From Smithella sp. ME-1 (GTDB taxonomy: Bacteria > Desulfobacterota > Syntrophia > Syntrophales > Smithellaceae), in the NCBI GenBank assembly GCA_000495415.1, contig AWGX01000408.1:1-12222 (forward strand): 12,222 nt of DNA. The letters are read 5' to 3'. The notes below the pieces were generated by a model. The model did no database searches, had not been told where the DNA came from, and worked only from the letters and a program-made list of their open reading frames with translations. Of the stretch, positions 8,292-12,222 are shown in pieces. Both the position numbers and the translations under genes were made by a program. Numbering within the stretch: the stretch's first letter is position 1; each line of letters opens with the position of its first letter.

Positions 8292-9044
8292 ATGGATTTT
8301 TCTTTTAAAAATAAAGTTGTTTTAATTACCGGAGGCAGTCGCGGAATAGGCCGGGCAATCGCTTTGAGAATGGCTCAAGCCGGCGCCGATGTTGTAATCA
8401 CCAGTCGTAAAATATCCGACCTGGAAAAGGTAGCGGAGGAAATAACTAAAACAGGAAGTAAATGTCTTCCCTTTGCCGCTCATATCGGCAGAATGGATGA
8501 AATAAACAATCTTGTTCAGAATGTTGTTAAGGAGTTCGGAAAAATTGACATTCTCATAAACAATGCCGGAACAAGTCCCACAATGGCCCCGGCTATTGAG
8601 ATAGACGAGCGCGCCTGGGATTCCGTTATGAATCTGAATTTAAAAGGATTATTTTTCCTGAGTCAGGCGGTAGCGCGTATAATGAAAGAAAAAGGCGGTG
8701 GCAAGATTATCAATGTTTCATCTACCGCAGGAATCACTCCTGACATACTTCCCGTTTATTCTATAAGCAAAGCCGGCGTGATTATGGCCACGAAAGTAAT
8801 GGCTAAAGAATGGGCTATTTACAATATTCGTGTAAATGCTATCGCTCCGGGAATTACAAATACACGCTTCAGCGAGGCTATTGTAAGCAATAAGGATATC
8901 CTCAATATAGCAATGAGCAGAACTCCGCTGGGTCGTCCGGCCGAACCTGAAGAAATGGTCGGAGCCGTTATGTATCTGGCTTCGGATGAATCAAGTTATG
9001 TTACCGGCCAAACACTTGTGATAGATGGTGGCATGATTATATAG
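8292..9044 (+). CDS. Short-chain dehydrogenase/reductase (SDR, FabG-like)
   Basis: Classical SDR of 250 residues, cytoplasmic, NAD(P)-dependent. The Rossmann motif TGGSRGIG is at residues 13-20 and NNAG at 90-93. The catalytic set is Asn116, Ser143, Tyr156 and Lys160 (YSISK). The C-terminus TGQTLVIDGG is typical. Arg17 in the glycine motif suggests NADP(H) preference, as in FabG. The substrate cannot be assigned: it could be a 3-oxoacyl reductase or a sugar/alcohol dehydrogenase, and no fatty-acid genes are nearby. It has the strongest ribosome site of the + strand genes, GGAGG at 8281-8285, 6 bases before the ATG, and lies 21 bases after ybeY, so it may be the last gene of the phoH operon. 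Confidence 0.92.
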   Translation: MDFSFKNKVVLITGGSRGIGRAIALRMAQAGADVVITSRKISDLEKVAEEITKTGSKCLPFAAHIGRMDEINNLVQNVVKEFGKIDILINNAGTSPTMAPAIEIDERAWDSVMNLNLKGLFFLSQAVARIMKEKGGGKIINVSSTAGITPDILPVYSISKAGVIMATKVMAKEWAIYNIRVNAIAPGITNTRFSEAIVSNKDILNIAMSRTPLGRPAEPEEMVGAVMYLASDESSYVTGQTLVIDGGMII

Positions 9045-9060
9045 CATTAAGATCAATCTA

Positions 9061-9085
9061 ATGATATTTCTTCAAATCATATCAT
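9061..9085. repeat. AT-rich imperfect palindrome between the SDR and transglycosylase genes
   Basis: ATGATAT at 9061-9067 is the exact reverse complement of ATATCAT at 9079-9085, leaving an 11-base spacer. The segment can also fold as ATGAT-TTT with AAATCAT around a CTTC loop with a two-base bulge. No T-run follows, so it is a poor terminator; it might be an operator-like site for the downstream gene. The rest of the 111-base gap is AT-rich without other clear signals except the possible promoter near its end. Confidence 0.3.
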
Positions 9086-9120
9086 CACAACAGAGATTTC
9101 AATCAATCCTTAAAAAAACA

Positions 9121-9149
9121 TTGAACTGAAATCAATGATAAAGTAACAT
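9121..9149 (+). promoter_or_regulatory. Possible sigma-70 promoter before the lytic transglycosylase
   Basis: TTGAAC at 9121-9126 and TAACAT at 9144-9149 are separated by exactly 17 bases and each resembles the sigma-70 consensus. Transcription would start at about 9155-9156, on or next to the ATG, giving a leaderless message. The absence of a Shine-Dalgarno sequence before that ATG is consistent, but such boxes arise easily in AT-rich DNA. Confidence 0.25.
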
Positions 9150-9155
9150 ATAAGC

Positions 9156-9785
9156 ATGAAGGTATATTTAAAAATATTATTTATTAATTTTGGCAGAAGT
9201 TTATTCCTGCGAATTGCTGTGGCAGTTTTAGCTGCTTTTATAATTACCACAGCCAATATTGCTCACGCTGATATCTACAAGTATGTGGATGAGGAAGGAG
9301 TTCTCCACTTAACCAACGTGCCTACCGATCATAAGGTTAAGTATGTTTTGATTCTTAAAGAAAAACGAATTCTTTTCAACGCCAATCTTGACGTAACCAA
9401 ATACGATGAGCTTATAACAAAAGCTGCAAATAAATTTAAGCTGGATTCTGCACTGATCAAAGCAGTTATTAAAGCTGAATCAAATTTTAATCATAGGGCT
9501 GTCTCACGGGTCGGGGCACAGGGTTTAATGCAATTAATGCCCTCGACGGCATCCGCTCTGAACGTTGATGACAGCTTTCATCCCGAAAAAAATATTGAAG
9601 GCGGAGCACGTTATCTGCGCTATCTAATCAATACTTACAAAGGTGATCTAACTCTGGCCCTGGCCGCTTACAACGCCGGAGAAAAAGCTGTCTCCAAATA
9701 CAATTACAACATTCCTCCCTATCGCGAGACCCAGAATTACGTTAAGCGCGTTCTCAGTTTCTATAAATCTTACAGCAATCTATGA
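9156..9785 (+). CDS. Periplasmic lytic transglycosylase (SLT domain) with DUF4124 N-terminus
   Basis: Peptidoglycan lytic transglycosylase of 209 residues. A signal sequence spans residues 1-38 with likely cleavage after AHA. A short DUF4124-like segment follows (DIYKYVDEEGVLHLTNVPT, about 39-57). The SLT/lysozyme-like domain covers about 82-205. The catalytic Glu108 sits in AVIKAESNFN, followed by GAQGLMQLMPSTA, the AYNAG motif and the PYRETQNYV block, all hallmarks of family 1 enzymes. Such enzymes cleave the MurNAc-GlcNAc bond with formation of 1,6-anhydro-MurNAc in cell-wall turnover or envelope assembly. There is no lipobox, so it is probably soluble in the periplasm. No clear ribosome binding site precedes the ATG. 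The gene stands 111 bases from the SDR gene and is probably transcribed on its own. Its stop codon abuts the foldback element at 9786. Confidence 0.93.
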   Translation: MKVYLKILFINFGRSLFLRIAVAVLAAFIITTANIAHADIYKYVDEEGVLHLTNVPTDHKVKYVLILKEKRILFNANLDVTKYDELITKAANKFKLDSALIKAVIKAESNFNHRAVSRVGAQGLMQLMPSTASALNVDDSFHPEKNIEGGARYLRYLINTYKGDLTLALAAYNAGEKAVSKYNYNIPPYRETQNYVKRVLSFYKSYSNL

Positions 9786-9891
9786 ACCCTGTTAGACTCC
9801 GGTCTAAAGGTCAGGGCTTTCTGGATTGCTTTTATTTCATTTTCCATTCATTCCCGATTTGAAAAGCGGGACTCTCCGGGTCTAACGGGGT
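9786..9891. terminator. Foldback element / probable terminator between convergent genes
   Basis: An outer inverted repeat joins 9786-9802 (ACCCTGTTAGACTCCGG) to 9876-9891 (CCGGGTCTAACGGGGT): 16 paired positions in RNA with one U-G wobble and one bulged U. The left arm can instead form a local hairpin: CCCTG (9787-9791) with CAGGG (9812-9816) and TTAGAC (9792-9797) with GTCTAA (9802-9807), loop TCCG, four-base bulge AGGT, followed by CTTTCTGG and further T-rich sequence. A third small hairpin, TCCCG/CGGGA, is at 9852-9856 and 9867-9871. The element starts on the base after the transglycosylase stop and ends four bases short of the opposite gene's stop. A terminator role is inferred from position and structure; U-tracts are imperfect. 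A small dispersed palindromic repeat is the alternative. Confidence 0.6.
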
Positions 9892-9895
9892 GAAT

Positions 9896-10459
9896 TTATC
9901 GACTACTTTCTTCGATATTTAAGTATTTCCGTATTTGCGCCAGCTTTTTTTCCTTAATACCTCTGATTTCCATTAATTGGTTGACACTTTTAAAACGTAC
10001 CAACTTCTTACGTAAGTTCAATATTTCTTCGGCTGTCGTTTCACCAATGCCTTTTATTAAAATCAATTCTTCTTTTGTGACTTGATTGACATCAAGAGGC
10101 ATTCCCAAAGCCAACCTTTTGGCTCCGTCCATCTTCGTAACATCAATGTTTTGATTTCCTGATTCGGAATTAATATTTATTTTCATTCCATTCTTAAGTT
10201 TAAAGTCCGGAGACGAAAACATTGCACCAATACCGGCATCTTTTAATAATTGTCCAAAAGAAGTTTCAGAGCCAACGAAGTAAACTCCTTTCTGTTGATT
10301 ACCTGCCACAATTTCTATTGCCAGTGCATTATCCATTTGATCGATAAAAACAGGAAATTCAGGGCTAAAAAATAAATTGTAATAATTAATAAAGGGGATA
10401 ATCGCCATAATTAAACAAACGGCGATCATCCCCTTTATTTGATTTTCAGAAATAATCAT
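9896..10459 (-). CDS. Membrane-anchored helix-hairpin-helix protein, ComEA-like
   Basis: Protein of 187 residues. One hydrophobic anchor lies at about residues 9-31, with no clear cleavage site. A middle region at about 58-97 (GVYFVGSETSFGQLLKDAG...LKNGMKINI) resembles an SLBB-type fold. The C-terminal part at about 121-180 is the ComEA-type double helix-hairpin-helix: DVNQVTKEELILIKGIGE with GIG at 137-139, then FKSVNQLMEIRGIKEKKLAQI. Such domains bind DNA non-specifically; in competent bacteria ComEA binds incoming DNA at the membrane. A competence role here is only a possibility, since many non-competent bacteria carry similar proteins and no other com gene is in the window. I chose the ATG at 10459, four bases after the lysC stop. 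A longer frame from 10513 would overlap lysC by 50 bases and put a basic segment before the anchor. Confidence 0.83.
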   Translation of the reverse strand: MIISENQIKGMIAVCLIMAIIPFINYYNLFFSPEFPVFIDQMDNALAIEIVAGNQQKGVYFVGSETSFGQLLKDAGIGAMFSSPDFKLKNGMKININSESGNQNIDVTKMDGAKRLALGMPLDVNQVTKEELILIKGIGETTAEEILNLRKKLVRFKSVNQLMEIRGIKEKKLAQIRKYLNIEESSR

Positions 10460-10463
10460 GGAT

Positions 10464-11684
10464 TTATTTTTTCTTTTCCAACCCGAAAGCATCATGCAAT
10501 GCAGTAACAGCAAGCTCTGTATATTTTCTTTTAATAATACATGATATCTTGATTTCCGATGTACTGATCATCATGATATTGATACTTTCGTTGGCTAAAG
10601 TTTTAAACATCTTGGCCGCGACACCTGAATGACTAACCATTCCTACTCCGATTATAGATACCTTGGCTACATCATCATCAACCTCAACTCTTTTTGCGCC
10701 GACTGCTTTGGCCGTGGCATTTACTATTTTCTGCGCTTCCTTCATCTCTTTTTTAGACACAGTAAAAGTAAGATCGGTATGCCCCTCCGCACTGACGTTC
10801 TGAATAATCATATCGACACTGATATTGTGTTCCGACAAAGGCGTAAATAAACTGGCGGCCACGCCCGGTTTATCGGGAACATGCACTACGGTGATTTTTG
10901 CCTGATCCTTATCGTAAGTAACACCCGAAAGAACTTCTCTTTCCATTTCCTTATCCTCCTTAGTCACAAGTGTTCCTCCTTCATCGGTAAAAGTTGATTT
11001 CACGTAAACAGGAACATTATATTTTTTTGCCATTTCGACTGAACGAGGTTGTAAAACCTTTGCACCCGTCATAGCCATTTCCAACATTTCATCATAAGAT
11101 ATTTTATTTAATCTGCGGGCCTTAGCGCATACATTAGGATCAGTAGTATAAACACCGTCAACATCCGTAAAGATATCACATCGATCAGCTTTTAAAGCAG
11201 CAGCAAGAGCTACCGCGCTTGTATCGGAACCGCCACGCCCGAGTGTCGTAATATTATTATCTTTATCTACACCTTGAAAACCGGCGATAACTACAATCGT
11301 TTCCTTTTTCAGTTCTTTCTTAATTTCTTTCGTGTCGATAAGATTGATTCTGGCCTTTTTATGGGCTGTGTCCGTCAGTATTTTAACCTGAAAACCTAAA
11401 AATGATTTTGCCCGATAACCCATGGAATTCAAAACAATGGCTAAAAGAGTTATAGTAACATGCTCGCCTGTTGATATTAAGGAATCAAATTCTCTTTCAT
11501 TAGGGGATTCAGCACCTTGATGTGCAAGGGCAATAAGCCTGTCAGTTTCTCCGGCCATTGCTGATAAAACTATCACGACTTCATTACCTGCTTTTTTTTC
11601 TCGAATTGCCTTAGCGGCAACGTTTTTTATTTTTTCAATATCCGCAACCGATGTTCCCCCGAATTTCTGAACAATCAAAGCCAT
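10464..11684 (-). CDS. lysC: Aspartate kinase (monofunctional, two ACT domains)
   Basis: Aspartokinase of 406 residues, catalysing the ATP-dependent phosphorylation of L-aspartate, the first step to lysine/diaminopimelate, threonine and methionine. The amino-acid-kinase domain (about 1-235) starts with the nucleotide motif KFGGTSVAD (residues 7-15) and contains [14 protein letters not shown] and [10 protein letters not shown]. Two ACT regulatory domains follow at about 262-335 and 345-400, so feedback inhibition by lysine and/or threonine is expected. Length and layout match the Bacillus/Corynebacterium alpha-subunit class, which also makes a beta subunit from an internal start; strong internal ribosome sites are present here too (10944-10981). 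The ATG at 11684 is preceded at 9 bases by GGAGG (11694-11698), which lies in the last codons of tsaE, so the two genes are probably translationally coupled. comEA-like follows after four bases. Confidence 0.96.
   Translation of the reverse strand: MALIVQKFGGTSVADIEKIKNVAAKAIREKKAGNEVVIVLSAMAGETDRLIALAHQGAESPNEREFDSLISTGEHVTITLLAIVLNSMGYRAKSFLGFQVKILTDTAHKKARINLIDTKEIKKELKKETIVVIAGFQGVDKDNNITTLGRGGSDTSAVALAAALKADRCDIFTDVDGVYTTDPNVCAKARRLNKISYDEMLEMAMTGAKVLQPRSVEMAKKYNVPVYVKSTFTDEGGTLVTKEDKEMEREVLSGVTYDKDQAKITVVHVPDKPGVAASLFTPLSEHNISVDMIIQNVSAEGHTDLTFTVSKKEMKEAQKIVNATAKAVGAKRVEVDDDVAKVSIIGVGMVSHSGVAAKMFKTLANESINIMMISTSEIKISCIIKRKYTELAVTALHDAFGLEKKK
10944..10981 (-). promoter_or_regulatory. Tandem internal ribosome binding sites in lysC (probable beta-subunit start)
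   Basis: Reading the minus strand, AAGGAGG (10981-10975) is followed after 7 bases by an in-frame GTG (10967-10965, residue 240). A second AAGGAGG (10961-10955) is followed after 8 bases by an in-frame ATG (10946-10944, residue 247). Starting at the ATG would give a 160-residue product covering both ACT domains (10946 down to 10464), close to the size of the beta subunit made in-frame from lysC in B. subtilis. Few gene starts in this window have a ribosome site as good. The codons also encode a plausible DEGGT/KEDKE linker, so the sites could partly reflect protein sequence. Confidence 0.6.
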
Positions 11685-11689
11685 TTTGT

Positions 11690-12172
11690 TTAACCTCCAC
11701 TTTTATATCTTACTAATTCTTTCAGTCTGTCTTTTAATCCTTTTATAATAATTTTTCGCTTGTTTTCATCAACATATTCAAAACTTATAAAGAAAGCATC
11801 AGCCGGAAGAATTTGAATTATTTTCTCCGCCCACTCGATTACACAAATACCATTTGCGCAAAAATATTCTTCATAACCTAAATCTTCAAATTCAGAGTAA
11901 CCCTTCAGCCGGTATACATCAAAATGATAAAGCTTACAGCGGGCGGGATATTCATTAATCAAAGTAAAAGTCGGAGACGTAATCTGATATTTTTCGTTTA
12001 CCCCCAGACCACGTGCTAAACCACTTGCAAAACAGGTTTTACCTGACCCGAGTTCACCCGACAATGCTAAAACATCACCTGCTTCTAGCTTTTTACCAAT
12101 GAAGAATGCTATTTCCTCAGTCTGTTTTGCACTTTCAGATATTATTTCAATCTTTGTGTTCTTCTGACTCAT
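11690..12172 (-). CDS. tsaE: tRNA t6A biosynthesis ATPase TsaE
   Basis: TsaE (YjeE) P-loop ATPase of 160 residues, cytoplasmic. It assists the TsaB-TsaD complex in making N6-threonylcarbamoyladenosine at position 37 of ANN-decoding tRNAs. Walker A is GELGSGKT at residues 39-46. The family motifs [10 protein letters not shown] (66-75), HFDVYRL (83-89) and VIEWAEKI (111-118) are intact and in the expected order. Length is normal. Its final codons contain the lysC ribosome site, with the lysC ATG 5 bases after the TAA. No Shine-Dalgarno sequence is visible before its own ATG, which lies 9 bases after the stop of an upstream partial frame, so it may depend on coupling to that gene. Confidence 0.94.
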   Translation of the reverse strand: MSQKNTKIEIISESAKQTEEIAFFIGKKLEAGDVLALSGELGSGKTCFASGLARGLGVNEKYQITSPTFTLINEYPARCKLYHFDVYRLKGYSEFEDLGYEEYFCANGICVIEWAEKIIQILPADAFFISFEYVDENKRKIIIKGLKDRLKELVRYKSGG

Positions 12173-12181
12173 TTAAAATAG

Positions 12182-12220
12182 CTATAAAAAGTTTAATGCC
12201 TCTTCTAAATCAAAGATGAT
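12182..12220 (-). CDS. C-terminal end of an unidentified upstream gene (partial)
   Basis: On the minus strand one frame is open from the window edge to a TAG at 12184-12182, giving a last dozen residues IIFDLEEALNFL. It would end 9 bases before tsaE, matching the tight spacing of the rest of this operon. The fragment is too short to identify. In related bacteria genes such as nnr often precede tsaE, but that is context only and nothing in the fragment confirms it. Confidence 0.35.
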   Translation of the reverse strand: MIFDLEEALNFL

Positions 12221-12222
12221 AT

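Noticed and set aside
10460..10513. Longer ComEA-like protein starting inside lysC
   Set aside because: The extra 18 residues overlap lysC in another frame. The ATG at 10459 fits the operon spacing and gives a normal membrane anchor.
1..12222. CRISPR array, tRNA/rRNA genes, insertion sequence, phage or defence island
   Set aside because: No regularly spaced repeats, cloverleaf-like segments, transposase or integrase motifs were seen. Nearly all sequence is accounted for by conserved housekeeping-type genes, so no new multi-gene system is claimed.

Overview
The window reads as ordinary chromosomal DNA of a Gram-negative, moderately AT-rich bacterium. Sec signal peptides, a periplasmic lytic transglycosylase with a DUF4124 N-terminus, the phoH-pgpH-ybeY order and a tsaE-lysC pair together suggest Desulfobacterota (former Deltaproteobacteria), possibly a Syntrophus/Smithella-like lineage. 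This placement is inferred from gene content and protein style, not from a marker gene.

Left block (+ strand, about 52-4276): a tight operon of two exported M16B (insulinase-like) proteins followed by a cytoplasmic M20 metallopeptidase. The first M16 protein has the zinc motif HxxEH but lacks the C-terminal Arg/Tyr pair. The second lacks the zinc motif but keeps the Arg/Tyr pair. They look like two halves of an obligate heterodimeric protease. The M20 enzyme could finish degradation of imported peptides.

Middle block (+ strand, about 4449-9044): phoH, a 7TM-HD phosphodiesterase (pgpH/yqfF type), ybeY and an SDR oxidoreductase in close succession. PhoH and YbeY belong to the RNA-processing and ribosome-maturation neighbourhood; PgpH-type proteins hydrolyse c-di-AMP in other bacteria. 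The phoH gene has no usable ATG and must start at a non-ATG codon. A separate lytic transglycosylase gene follows at 9156-9785.

Between the convergent blocks (9786-9895) lies a compact 106-base inverted-repeat element that fills almost the whole gap. It can fold in two mutually exclusive ways and probably serves as a terminator.

Right block (- strand, about 12220 to 9896): the 3' end of an unidentified gene, then tsaE (tRNA t6A synthesis), lysC (aspartate kinase) and a membrane-anchored helix-hairpin-helix protein of ComEA type, nearly abutting and probably translationally coupled. Inside lysC two consecutive perfect AAGGAGG Shine-Dalgarno sequences each precede an in-frame start codon, where the separate beta subunit of Bacillus-type aspartokinase begins.

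No mobile element, CRISPR array, tRNA or rRNA gene was seen. I found no evidence for a wholly new multi-gene system. The best leads are the internal lysC start, the split-site M16 pair and the foldback element.
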